30,054 nucleotides of DNA from JANOQP01 sp044227705. GTDB lineage: Bacteria; Bacteroidota; Bacteroidia; Chitinophagales; Saprospiraceae. The position numbers were made by a program, and so were the translations under genes. The stretch covers positions 1 to 30,054 of the forward strand of contig JBGAWE010000024.1 of NCBI GenBank assembly GCA_044227705.1, given 5' to 3'. Positions 1 to 7,345 of this stretch are shown in pieces; position 1 is the first letter of the stretch; every line of letters begins with the position of its first letter. A model generated the notes under the pieces. The model made no database searches, was not told the DNA's origin, and worked only from the letters and a program-made list of their open reading frames with translations.

Positions 1-2454
1 AGGCCAACCGTTCACTTTCCTGCGCTCCTTTTTTCCCTTTGCCTTTTCTCTTTTGACCTATCAGGCCAGTCCGGCTCCGTGCGCGGGCAGCTTCAGGACG
101 CGGAGGGGAAGCCCATCGCGTTCGCCAACGCCGCCCTTTTCGACGCGGCCGACAGCTCCCTCGTGAAAGTAGAGGCGAGCGAGGAATCGGGCATTTTTCA
201 TTTGAAAAACATCAAAAACGGGCGGTTCTTCCTAAAAAGCTCGTTCGTCGGGCTGCCCGATTTTTTGAAAAAAGACATCGTAATTGCCGACGGGCAGCAG
301 CTCGACCTCGGGGTCTTGAAGTTCTCGCCCGCCTCGGTAGAGCTTTCGGAGGTGACGGTAAAAGCCTTCCGCCCGATGCTCGAGGTGAAGGCCGACCGGA
401 CGGTCTTCAACGTCGAGGGGACGGTCAACAGCACCGGCTCAGACGCGATGAACTTGCTGCGAAAAGCCCCGGCCGTGATGGTCGACAACAACGAGAACAT
501 CACCGTCCTCGGCCGCACCGGAGTCATTGTTTATGTCGACGGGAAGCGGGTGCCGATGTCGGGGGCCGAGTTGAGCAACTACCTCCAAAACATCCCGGCC
601 GCGCAAATCGACCGCATCGACATCATCACCTCGCCCGGCGCGAAATACGACGCACAGGGAAACGCGGGCATCATCGACATCCGCCTCAAGCGCGACAAGA
701 GCCTCGGCGCCAACGGCACCGTCGGCGCGACCGTCAGCAAGGGCCGCTTCTGGCGCGAGAACCTCAACGCCAGCGGCAACTACCGCGACCGGCGGCTCAA
801 CGTCTTCGCCAACGCGGGCCTCGGCCGACGCATCGGCTTCATGGACATGGACTTCGAGAGCACCCAGTACGGCATCTGGCTCGGCGAGACCGTCCGCCCG
901 CGCAACGAGTTTCACAACGGCGACGGGCGCATCGGGGCCGATTTTTTCATCGACAAGAAGAACACCGTCGGCGTCCTCGTCTCCGGCAACCGCAGCGACC
1001 TCGACGGGAAGAACCTCGACATCATCGAAATCGCGTCGGCCAGCACGTCCTCGAAGATCGACAGCACCCTCCGCGCCGACACCCGCGAGGACGGCCGCGT
1101 CGAAAACCGCTCGGGCAACCTCAACTACCGCTTCGACAACTCGAAGGGCCGCTCGCTGAACGTCGACCTCGACATGGCGCACTTCGGCCATGCGACCGAC
1201 CGACGGCAGGTCAATTTTTACACAAAAAACGGCGGCCCCGCGCTCCACGAGCGGCGCAACCGGTTCGACACGCCTACCGAAATCCAGATTTCGACGGCCA
1301 AGTTCGACTTTGAAGAAAAGACCCCTATCGGCGTACTCGGCATCGGGGCGAAGGCCGGGCGGGTGAAGTCGGGCAACGATTTTTTGGTCTACGAGACAAC
1401 CGGCGGGGAGCCGGGCGTGCGGATTGACAGCGTCTCCAACCTCTTTGATTACGACGAAAAAGTCTACGCCGCCTATGCCAGCCTGACCGGAAGCATCACC
1501 CCGAAATGGAGCTTCAACGCGGGCCTCCGCGCCGAGCAGACCGATGCGACGGGCGATTTGACCGCTTTCAAACCCGAACTCCAGGAGCCGCCCGTCAAGC
1601 AGAACTACCTCCAATGGTTCCCGAGCGCGGGGCTGACCTGGGCAGAGTCGCAGCACAACAGCTTCTCGATCAACTACAGCCGCCGCATCAACCGGCCCGA
1701 CTACCATGTGCTCAACCCATTCAACAATCAGTTGAGCGAGCTTTCCTTTGAAAAGGGGAACCCGTTTTTGAAGCCCGAAATCGTCAACAACATCGAAGCC
1801 GGCTGGACGCGCGACTACATGTACACCCTCAAGCTCGGCTACTCATTGACGACCGACCAGATTACCCGCCTCATGGGCCCCGACGACGTGGACACCCGCG
1901 CCAGCTACATCAACTGGGCGAACCTCGCCGAGCAGCACATCCTCGGCCTCAACTTGAGCGCCCCTTTCACCGTCAACAAATGGTGGGATTTGTACCTCAA
2001 CGCCGGGGCCTCCTACCTCCACAACCTTGCCGACTACGGCGACGGCGCTACGGTCGACATCGAGGCCGCGACCTACAACATCTATCAGCAAAGCACCCTC
2101 AAGCTCGGTCGCGGCTGGCGCGGCGAGGTCTCGGGCTGGTTCTCGGGGCCGGGCGTCTGGGGCGGCGTTTTCAAGTATGAGACCTCGTGGAGCCTCGACC
2201 TCGGCCTCCAAAAGAAGTTCCTCCGCGACGCGCTCACCCTGCGGCTCAATGCGAGCGACATCTTCTACCAATCGGGCTGGTCGGGCACCTCAATCTTCGA
2301 TGGGCTGGTCTCCACAGGCTCTGGCCACTGGGACAGCCGCCGCGCCGCCGTCAGCGTCAGCTACGATTTCGGGAACAAAAACGTCAAGAAGGCGCGCAGG
2401 CGCGAGACCGGGCTGGGCGAGGAGGCCAAGCGGGCCGGTGGCTCCGGGGATTGA
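1..2454 (+). CDS. SusC/TonB-type outer-membrane beta-barrel receptor (5' partial)
   Basis: Outer-membrane receptor that probably takes up a bulky ligand with energy from TonB; the ligand is unknown. The frame is open without a stop to base 1. The codons at about 13-66 encode a hydrophobic run (FPALLFSLCLFSFDLSGQS) that reads as the h-region of a signal peptide, so the true start lies left of the window and the GTG at 79 is internal. After the signal comes a carboxypeptidase-regulatory-like beta-sandwich (about bases 79-340), then a plug-like domain (about 430-700) with NLLRKAPAVMVD, VYVDGKRVP and ITSPGAKYDAQGNAGIIDI. The rest is a beta-barrel rich in aromatic and alternating residues, as in the OMP_b-brl_3 family. 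About 817 residues are visible, normal for this family. No SusD partner is in view. It ends two bases before a large hairpin. The family is clear; the substrate cannot be read from sequence. Confidence 0.88.
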   Translation, partial: RPTVHFPALLFSLCLFSFDLSGQSGSVRGQLQDAEGKPIAFANAALFDAADSSLVKVEASEESGIFHLKNIKNGRFFLKSSFVGLPDFLKKDIVIADGQQLDLGVLKFSPASVELSEVTVKAFRPMLEVKADRTVFNVEGTVNSTGSDAMNLLRKAPAVMVDNNENITVLGRTGVIVYVDGKRVPMSGAELSNYLQNIPAAQIDRIDIITSPGAKYDAQGNAGIIDIRLKRDKSLGANGTVGATVSKGRFWRENLNASGNYRDRRLNVFANAGLGRRIGFMDMDFESTQYGIWLGETVRPRNEFHNGDGRIGADFFIDKKNTVGVLVSGNRSDLDGKNLDIIEIASASTSSKIDSTLRADTREDGRVENRSGNLNYRFDNSKGRSLNVDLDMAHFGHATDRRQVNFYTKNGGPALHERRNRFDTPTEIQISTAKFDFEEKTPIGVLGIGAKAGRVKSGNDFLVYETTGGEPGVRIDSVSNLFDYDEKVYAAYASLTGSITPKWSFNAGLRAEQTDATGDLTAFKPELQEPPVKQNYLQWFPSAGLTWAESQHNSFSINYSRRINRPDYHVLNPFNNQLSELSFEKGNPFLKPEIVNNIEAGWTRDYMYTLKLGYSLTTDQITRLMGPDDVDTRASYINWANLAEQHILGLNLSAPFTVNKWWDLYLNAGASYLHNLADYGDGATVDIEAATYNIYQQSTLKLGRGWRGEVSGWFSGPGVWGGVFKYETSWSLDLGLQKKFLRDALTLRLNASDIFYQSGWSGTSIFDGLVSTGSGHWDSRRAAVSVSYDFGNKNVKKARRRETGLGEEAKRAGGSGD

Positions 2455-2455
2455 G

Positions 2456-2530
2456 AATTGGGGATTGGGGATTCGGGCTGGGGATTGGGCTGCGCTCCCA
2501 ATCTCCAGCCCGAATCCCCCATCCCCAATT
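2456..2530. repeat. Long inverted repeat (34-bp stem, 7-nt loop)
   Basis: Arms 2456-2489 and 2497-2530 are reverse complements apart from about two mismatches, around the loop CTGCGCT. The arms are built from the phrase GGGGATT repeated several times. There is no T-tract, so it is not a classical intrinsic terminator, although it may end or protect the receptor transcript. It looks like a dispersed intergenic palindrome. It abuts the putative lpxC promoter. Confidence 0.8.
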
Positions 2531-2537
2531 ACTTTCG
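2530..2537 (+). promoter_or_regulatory. Putative -7 element for lpxC/fabZ
   Basis: TACTTTCG differs by one base from the Bacteroidota -7 consensus TAnnTTTG and lies 23 bases before the ATG. No clear TTG is seen at the -33 distance, because the hairpin arm occupies that place. Confidence 0.3.
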
Positions 2538-2560
2538 CCCCAAAATCCACCACTTTGTTG

Positions 2561-3961
2561 ATGAAACAGGCCACCATCCAGCAGCCGTCCAGTTTAGAAG
2601 GTATTGGGCTGCACACCGGCCAGCCAGTGAAACTGACCTTTCGGCCCGCGCCGGAGAATCACGGCATCCGATTCCAGCGCGTCGATTTGCCCGACCAGCC
2701 AATCATTTCGGCCGATGTCGCCCGAGTTGTTTCGACCCAGAGAGGCACGACGATCGCCTCGGGCGAGGCGAAAATCTCGACGGTCGAACACCTCCTCTCT
2801 GCGGCTTCCGCCCTTTCCCTCGACAACCTTTTGATTGAAATCGACGGCCCCGAGGTGCCCATCATGGACGGGACGGCCCTCCCCTTTCTGGAAAAGCTCG
2901 CCGCCGCCGGGCGCGAGGAATTGGCTGCCGACAGAGACTTTTTCGTCGTCAAAGAACCCCACACCTTCCGTGCCGATGCGACCGGCGCCGACCTCGTCCC
3001 CCGACCCGCCGAGCGGTTCGAGGCGGCGGCGATGGTCGATTTCGGGTCGCCGGTCGTCGGGCCGCAATTCGCCTCGATGGCCGGGTTGGACAGTTTTCGG
3101 GATGAGATTGCGCCGTGCCGGACGTTTGTTTTCCTCCATGAAATCGAGGCCCTTCTTTCTCAAAACCTGATAAAAGGCGGTTCGCTCGACAACGCCATCG
3201 TCATCGCCGACCGGGCGATGTCGGCGGAAGAGGTCGAGGCTTTGGCCAAAAAACTGGGCAAAACCGCCCTGAATGTCGACCGCCCCGGCATCCTCAACAC
3301 CGAGCCGCTCCGTTTCGCCAACGAACCGGCGCGGCACAAACTGCTCGACCTCATCGGCGATTTGGCGCTCGTCGGGCGGCCCATCGTCGGGAAGATTGTC
3401 GCCACTCGGCCGGGCCATGCGGCCAATGTCGAGTTTGCCAAACTGTTGAAAGCCGCTGCCGTCGAGCAGAAAAAGCTGGCCGCCGTCCCCCGTTACGATT
3501 TGACGAAGGCTCCGATCATGGATGTCAACGCCATCATGAAGCTTTTGCCGCACCGCATCCCCTTTTTGCTGGTCGACAAAATCATCGAGCTTTCCGACAA
3601 GCACGTCGTCGGGGTGAAGAACGTGACGATGAACGAGCCGTTCTTCACCGGCCACTTCCCCGACAACCCCGTCTTCCCCGGCGTCCTGCAAATCGAGGCA
3701 CTGGCGCAGACGGGCGGCATCCTCGCCCTCTCCTTGCAAGACGACCCGTATGGCTGGGACACCTATTTTTTGAAAATCGACCAGACGAAGTTCAAACAGA
3801 AGGTCATGCCGGGCGACGCGCTCATCCTCAAAATGGAACTGCTCGAACCCATCCGGCGCGGCATCGTCCACATGCAGGGGTCGGCCTTTGTGGGGAACAA
3901 GCTCGTCTCCGAGGGCGAGTTGACGGCGCAAATCGTCAAGCGACTGAAAGCCTCGGAATGA
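2561..3961 (+). CDS. lpxC/fabZ: Bifunctional LpxC-FabZ: UDP-3-O-acyl-GlcNAc deacetylase / 3-hydroxyacyl-ACP dehydratase
   Basis: A 466-residue fusion typical of Bacteroidota. The N-terminal LpxC half (about 1-310) is the zinc deacetylase of the committed step of lipid A synthesis; the C-terminal FabZ half (about 316-466) dehydrates 3-hydroxyacyl-ACP in fatty-acid elongation. Both halves use the 3-hydroxyacyl-ACP pool. LpxC motifs seen: SLEGIGLHTG near the start, STVEHLLSA with zinc ligand His77, ARHKLLDLIGD with His259 and Asp263, and GHAANV with His286; the Asp-to-His spacing of 23 equals that in E. coli. FabZ motifs: LLPHRIPFLLVDKI and GHFPDNPVFPG with His365, and Glu379 in LQIEALAQ, 14 residues apart as in FabZ. 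The frame is open far upstream inside the receptor gene, but ATG 2561 gives the family's N-terminus and follows a -7-like element. First gene of the operon with lpxA. Confidence 0.96.
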   Translation: MKQATIQQPSSLEGIGLHTGQPVKLTFRPAPENHGIRFQRVDLPDQPIISADVARVVSTQRGTTIASGEAKISTVEHLLSAASALSLDNLLIEIDGPEVPIMDGTALPFLEKLAAAGREELAADRDFFVVKEPHTFRADATGADLVPRPAERFEAAAMVDFGSPVVGPQFASMAGLDSFRDEIAPCRTFVFLHEIEALLSQNLIKGGSLDNAIVIADRAMSAEEVEALAKKLGKTALNVDRPGILNTEPLRFANEPARHKLLDLIGDLALVGRPIVGKIVATRPGHAANVEFAKLLKAAAVEQKKLAAVPRYDLTKAPIMDVNAIMKLLPHRIPFLLVDKIIELSDKHVVGVKNVTMNEPFFTGHFPDNPVFPGVLQIEALAQTGGILALSLQDDPYGWDTYFLKIDQTKFKQKVMPGDALILKMELLEPIRRGIVHMQGSAFVGNKLVSEGELTAQIVKRLKASE

Positions 3962-4165
3962 GTTGAAAGGCCGGTCGGAGACTCGAAATGCCGGTTTCGC
4001 CCGGTTTTTGACATTTACACAGCAGCTAATCCGCTCGGCCGGGGCGTTTTCGGTTGGCATTTTCTAACCGGAAAAACTCGGCCCGCCATGCACGAATCAA
4101 ACGCAGCGATTGACGAATTGGCCCAAAACCATTTCGCCAGCACGAACAACAGCACCGTCTCGCCC

Positions 4166-4901
4166 ATGAGCATCTCGACATTGAGCGTCGTCCACCCGCA
4201 GGCCAAGATTGGCCGGGGCGTGGTCGTCGAGCCGTTCGCTACCATCGCGGCGGACGTCGTCATCGGCGACGGCACCTGGGTCGGCCCTCACGCGGTCATC
4301 ATGGACGGGGCGCGCATCGGGAACCACTGTCGGATTTTCCCCGGCGCGGTCGTCGGCTCGATCCCGCAGGACATGAAGTTCAAAGGCGAAAAGACCACCA
4401 TCGAACTCGGCGACCGCGTCACCGTCCGCGAATACTGCACCCTCAACCGGGGCACCGCCGCCGGGGGCACCACGCGCATCGGCGACGATTGCCTGTTGAT
4501 GGCCTACGTCCACGGGCGGCTTTGTGGCGGTTCATCAATTCTCCAAAATCGGGGCGCACGTCATGGTCGGCGGCACGGGAAAGGTTCGGAAGGACATCCC
4601 GCCCTTTATCGTGGCCGACCGCGAGCCGCTCGCCTATGCCGGGGTCAACTCGACGGGCCTCCTGCGGCGCGGCTTCACCAACGAGCAAGTCCACCTAATA
4701 CAGGACTGCTATCGCCTTTTGTTCATCAAAGGACTCAACACCCGGCAGGCCCTCGACGAAATAGACGCCACCTTGCCCGACACGCCCGAGCGGGCGGCCA
4801 TCCTCTCCTTTTTCGCGCAGAACGCGCGCGGCATCCTGCCCGGCCCGAGGCTCAACGGGGCCAAGTTCAAACCGGCCGAACTCGACAAAAAACCCGACTG
4901 A
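4166..4901 (+). pseudogene. lpxA: lpxA, UDP-GlcNAc acyltransferase, with internal deletion and frameshift
   Basis: LpxA is the left-handed beta-helix acyltransferase that starts lipid A synthesis. Bases 4166-4513 read MSISTLSVVHPQAKIG through hexapeptide repeats to LLMAYVH. From 4515 the homologous reading continues in another frame: GGFVAVHQFSKIGAHVMVGG, then the C-terminal helical part ending at 4901. Compared with E. coli LpxA, about 31 residues should lie between the YVH and GGF segments, but only one base (4514) is present. About 92 nt are therefore missing, which removes the active-site His (His125 in E. coli) and shifts the frame. Read without the shift, the first frame ends in an unrelated tail at 4924. 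A longer N-terminus from ATG 4088 is possible, but 4166 matches the family. With lpxC and lpxK intact, an assembly error or a subpopulation variant is at least as likely as true loss. Confidence 0.88.
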
Positions 4902-4904
4902 CGG

Positions 4905-5576
4905 ATGCCCCCGAGCCAGCATGACGCCTTGACCATCAGCCTTTTGGACGTCTCGAAGCGGTACCGCCTCGAATGGGTCTTCCGAAACGTAAACCACGAG
5001 TTCAGGCCGGGGACGCGCACCGCCATCCTCGGCCCCAACGGCTCGGGAAAGAGCACCCTGATGCGCATTTTGAGCGGCCACCTCACGCCTTCAAGGGGCC
5101 AAGCGCGTTTTTTTCAGAACGACAAAAAGGAACCCATCGACCCCGGCGAGGTCTGGAAAACCATCAGCTACGCCGCGCCCTACATCGAACTGATTGAGGA
5201 ATTCACGCTCGCGGAGGCCATCGAGTTTCAGGGGAAGCTCAAACCGCTTCGCGACGGCCTCCGCCTCGACGACCTCATCGGGCTGCTCGACGCGCAAGGC
5301 ACCTCGACCGCCTTCCAAAAAAACAAGGGGAAGGAAATCCGCTTCTTTTCCAGCGGTATGAAACAGCGGTTGCGCCTCGCCCTCGCCGCCTGCGCCGCGA
5401 CGCCCGCCCTCCTCCTCGACGAGCCGACCACCAACCTCGACGCGCAGGGCGTGGCATGGTACCAGTTTTTGGTGGAGAAGTTCTCGGCTGGGCGGACGGT
5501 GGTCATCGCCTCCAATGATGCGGTGGACCTTGAATTTTGCCGCGAACGGGTGGACATCATGGATTTTAAGCGGTGA
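4905..5576 (+). CDS. ABC transporter ATP-binding protein
   Basis: A single ABC ATPase domain of 223 residues, the usual length for a stand-alone subunit. Walker A is GPNGSGKST (residues 43-51), the signature is the variant FFSSGMKQRLRLALA (about 147-161), and Walker B with D-loop is ALLLDEPTTNLDAQG (about 168-182). It has no membrane segments, so it must pair with a permease not present here. The ATG lies 3 bases after the lpxA stop, so the two are translationally linked. This placement directly after lpxA suggests an envelope or lipid-linked export role, but the substrate is unknown. The short, compact form resembles CcmA/antibiotic-type exporter ATPases. Confidence 0.9.
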   Translation: MPPSQHDALTISLLDVSKRYRLEWVFRNVNHEFRPGTRTAILGPNGSGKSTLMRILSGHLTPSRGQARFFQNDKKEPIDPGEVWKTISYAAPYIELIEEFTLAEAIEFQGKLKPLRDGLRLDDLIGLLDAQGTSTAFQKNKGKEIRFFSSGMKQRLRLALAACAATPALLLDEPTTNLDAQGVAWYQFLVEKFSAGRTVVIASNDAVDLEFCRERVDIMDFKR

Positions 5577-5633
5577 GAATCGGCGTTTTGCGGCCCGGCA
5601 TCCCTCTTGGGAGGTTTGAAAATGTAAAAACCC

Positions 5634-5848
5634 AGACCCGAGATATCCCGCAGCCATTTCCTCTTCGATTTTGGCCATTTCCCCAACGCCGCCGGGCATT
5701 TCAAAATGGCGGTTCGGGGATTTGAAAATGCCCGGCGGCTATTTCCAAATCCCTTTTGGCGAACCCGAAATCCCCCGGCGGGCCTTTCGAAATTCCTGTC
5801 GGCAGACCGGAAATCCCTGGTCGGCCATTTTTGGGCTGCCAGGCGACA
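5634..5848. repeat. Degenerate tandem array with 21-22 bp period, core ATTTCNAAAT
   Basis: The stretch 5577-5959 has no convincing gene. Inside it, units begin at about 5634, 5656, 5677, 5698, 5720, 5741, 5763, 5784, 5806 and 5827. The tetramer AAAT starts at 5704, 5726, 5747, 5768, 5790 and 5811, and ATTT at 5656, 5677, 5698, 5720, 5741 and 5827. The rough unit is ATTTCNAAATNCC followed by a GC-rich half ending in GGC. A period near 21.4 is not a multiple of three but is two DNA helical turns. Positions 5688-5707 and 5720-5739 also form an inverted repeat. An additional in-phase AAAT lies at 5620. Confidence 0.7.
5688..5739. repeat. Imperfect inverted repeat within the array
   Basis: Arms 5688-5707 and 5720-5739 (ATTTGAAAATGCCCGGCGGC and its near reverse complement) pair over about 20 bases with a 12-base loop. 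It could help end the lpx/ABC transcript, but there is no T-tract. It may only reflect the palindromic nature of the array core. Confidence 0.55.
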
Positions 5849-5959
5849 ATTCTCGACATATATCGGAGGATTCAATTTTTCGATTACCATATTTGTCTGC
5901 CCGAACTGGCGTAGAAATTGGGCGATTCACCTTCTCTGTCAACTAAAACCGCGAAAACA

Positions 5960-6457
5960 ATGGCCAAGAACCGCATTTCGCACACCATTTCCCAGAGCGA
6001 CGTCGATGAGTTCAAGGGTTGCCTTGCCCGGATGCTGACCATCGCCCGCCGAATCACCGAGGGGACTTCACCAGACGACAAGACCGGGCAGCCGATGGGC
6101 GATGCCGGAGGCTGGGACTTTGTGCAGCGGTGCCACAGCATCACCGCCGAAAAAGGCACGGAGATGTTCACCCCGCTCGATTTCAACCAGACAGAGTTTG
6201 ACCGCGATGTGGCGTTGGCCACGGTGCTTTTCAGCTTCCGCAAGGACGGGGCGCAGGTGGATGAACTGATTGACCTGGCCATCCAGCTCGTCGGCCGCGA
6301 CCTGATGGAGCATGGCAACAAAGTGCGCAGCCGCCTCGAACAGCTGTCGAGAGACCACGCCGACTACAAGGCCCTTTTTGAGGAGGTCAATTTCTTCTAT
6401 GAGAACCGGGGGAGAAAAGCGGGGGATGACTCGAAGGGGGCGGAGACGCCGAAGTGA
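5960..6457 (+). CDS. Small uncharacterised protein
   Basis: I do not recognise this 165-residue protein with certainty. It has no signal peptide or membrane segment, is rich in charged helix-forming residues, and ends in a hydrophilic tail (RGRKAGDDSKGAETPK). The opening (MAKNRISHTISQSDVDEFK) and overall pattern recall a group of small all-helical Bacteroidota proteins of about 160 residues, but this is an impression from memory. ATG 5960 is preferred over the in-frame TTG at 5918 because the TTG would add residues encoded by what looks like leader DNA. Base composition is GC-rich like the host genes. It stands alone between the phased array upstream and the AT-rich island downstream, so the array may lie in its promoter region. 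Confidence 0.72.
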   Translation: MAKNRISHTISQSDVDEFKGCLARMLTIARRITEGTSPDDKTGQPMGDAGGWDFVQRCHSITAEKGTEMFTPLDFNQTEFDRDVALATVLFSFRKDGAQVDELIDLAIQLVGRDLMEHGNKVRSRLEQLSRDHADYKALFEEVNFFYENRGRKAGDDSKGAETPK

Positions 6458-6616
6458 GGCTTCCCTAAACGGTTCATTTGAAGACTTTCCGAACATTAAG
6501 CAAATTTGGAATGCCCTGTGCTATAAGGGGAGTGGATTGCACTGGCATCACCCACTTCGCTCAACCCGAAAATTTTCGCCAAGGATTCTATCTTCCCAAA
6601 AAACCTTAAACAAAGT

Positions 6617-6645
6617 TTGTCAGAAGAAAGTGTTGGGTACATTTG
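6617..6645 (+). promoter_or_regulatory. Bacteroidota promoter TTG-N18-TACATTTG for the AT-rich island
   Basis: TTG at 6617-6619 and TACATTTG at 6638-6645 are separated by 18 bases, a full match to the Bacteroidota -33/-7 pattern. Transcription would start at about 6652, just before ATG 6668. This rules out the in-frame TTG at 6617 as the start of the HD gene. Confidence 0.6.
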
Positions 6646-6667
6646 TTCTCTAAATGAAGTGAGCAGC

Positions 6668-7312
6668 ATGGAACTGTCCCCAGATATCATCAAGGAAGTC
6701 GAGACCTTTTCAAGATCATTCTTGGAAGCAGGGGACTCTACACACGATTGGTGGCATACTTGGCGAGTCCGAAAAAATGCGCATAAAATTAGCCAATCAG
6801 AAGGCGGTGAAGTGTTTTTTATTGATTTAGTTGTGCTACTACATGATGTTGTTGACTGGAAACTTGATAAGCACATATTAAAGCACCGAAAAGAAGCCGT
6901 TTCTCTTTTTCTTAAGGAAATAAATTTGAAACAAGATGAAATTATTTATATTAACTTCCTGTTAGATAATGTTTCATTTAAAGGAACTTTGTCAAAACCC
7001 GAATCTGACCGGAACTTGAAAATTATTCAGGATGCAGATAGATTAGATGCGATTGGAGCCATAGGAATTGCGCGCGCGTTCAGTTTTGGAGGTCTAAAAA
7101 ACAGAGAAANNNNNNNNNNNNNNNNNNNNNNNNNNNNNNNNNNNNNNNNNNNNNNNNNNNNNNNAAAATCAACTACAATTAATCATTTTTATGAGAAGCT
7201 ATTGACTATTTATGATTCGCTACACACCGTTACAGCAAGAAAAATAGCAAAAAAAAGACACTCATATACTCAAGCATACTTAAAGCAATTTATGTTTGAA
7301 TGGGAAAACTAA
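6668..7312 (+). CDS. HD-domain phosphohydrolase (YedJ/YpgQ-like), spanning an N gap
   Basis: A predicted metal-dependent phosphohydrolase of about 214 residues. HD-superfamily ligands are visible: His30 in HDWWHTWRV, His59-Asp60 in LLHDVVD, and the acidic QDADRLDAIGAIGIARAF segment (about 121-138) typical of the YedJ/YpgQ branch, members of which act on nucleotides. The C-terminal part after the gap (HFYEKLL, ARKIAKKRHSYTQAYL) also fits that family. 55 Ns (7110-7164) replace about 19 residues; the frame is the same on both sides, so the gene is probably whole. The DNA is AT-rich, unlike its neighbours. The next gene starts 33 bases after the stop, so the two form an operon behind the promoter at 6617-6645. 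The substrate is unknown. Confidence 0.85.
   Translation: MELSPDIIKEVETFSRSFLEAGDSTHDWWHTWRVRKNAHKISQSEGGEVFFIDLVVLLHDVVDWKLDKHILKHRKEAVSLFLKEINLKQDEIIYINFLLDNVSFKGTLSKPESDRNLKIIQDADRLDAIGAIGIARAFSFGGLKNREXXXXXXXXXXXXXXXXXXXKSTTINHFYEKLLTIYDSLHTVTARKIAKKRHSYTQAYLKQFMFEWEN
7110..7164. other. Assembly gap (55 Ns)
   Basis: A run of 55 undetermined bases inside the HD-domain gene. The reading frame continues correctly across it, which suggests that the estimated gap length is right or differs from the truth by a multiple of three. Confidence 1.
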
Positions 7313-7345
7313 ATTCCAACCTTGTTTTTTCCATTTTACTGAATC

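Noticed and set aside
439..1707. Long minus-strand open frame (422 residues) inside the receptor gene
   Set aside because: It lies antisense to a clear beta-barrel gene, is Val/Ala/Asp/Arg-rich without domain features, and reflects the GC-rich codon pattern of the real gene.
2594..4060. Minus-strand open frame of 488 residues opposite lpxC/fabZ
   Set aside because: The plus strand has full LpxC and FabZ active sites; the reverse reading has no recognisable domain.
4047..4075. Weak inverted repeat (TTTTCGGTT / AACCGGAAAA) before lpxA
   Set aside because: Short and imperfect, with no T-run, and located within an operon; not enough for a terminator or attenuator call.
5634..5848. Possible CRISPR array
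   Set aside because: Units are contiguous and degenerate, with no unique spacers of 30 bases or more and no cas genes in view.
5671..5946. Short plus-strand open frames in the phased array (also 5706-6038)
   Set aside because: The array period of about 21.4 bases breaks any coding phase, and the peptides change character at each unit; the repeat explains the open frame.
6312..6653. Plus-strand open frame of 113 residues bridging the unknown gene and the HD gene
   Set aside because: It overlaps the end of the unknown gene in another frame and runs through the island promoter.
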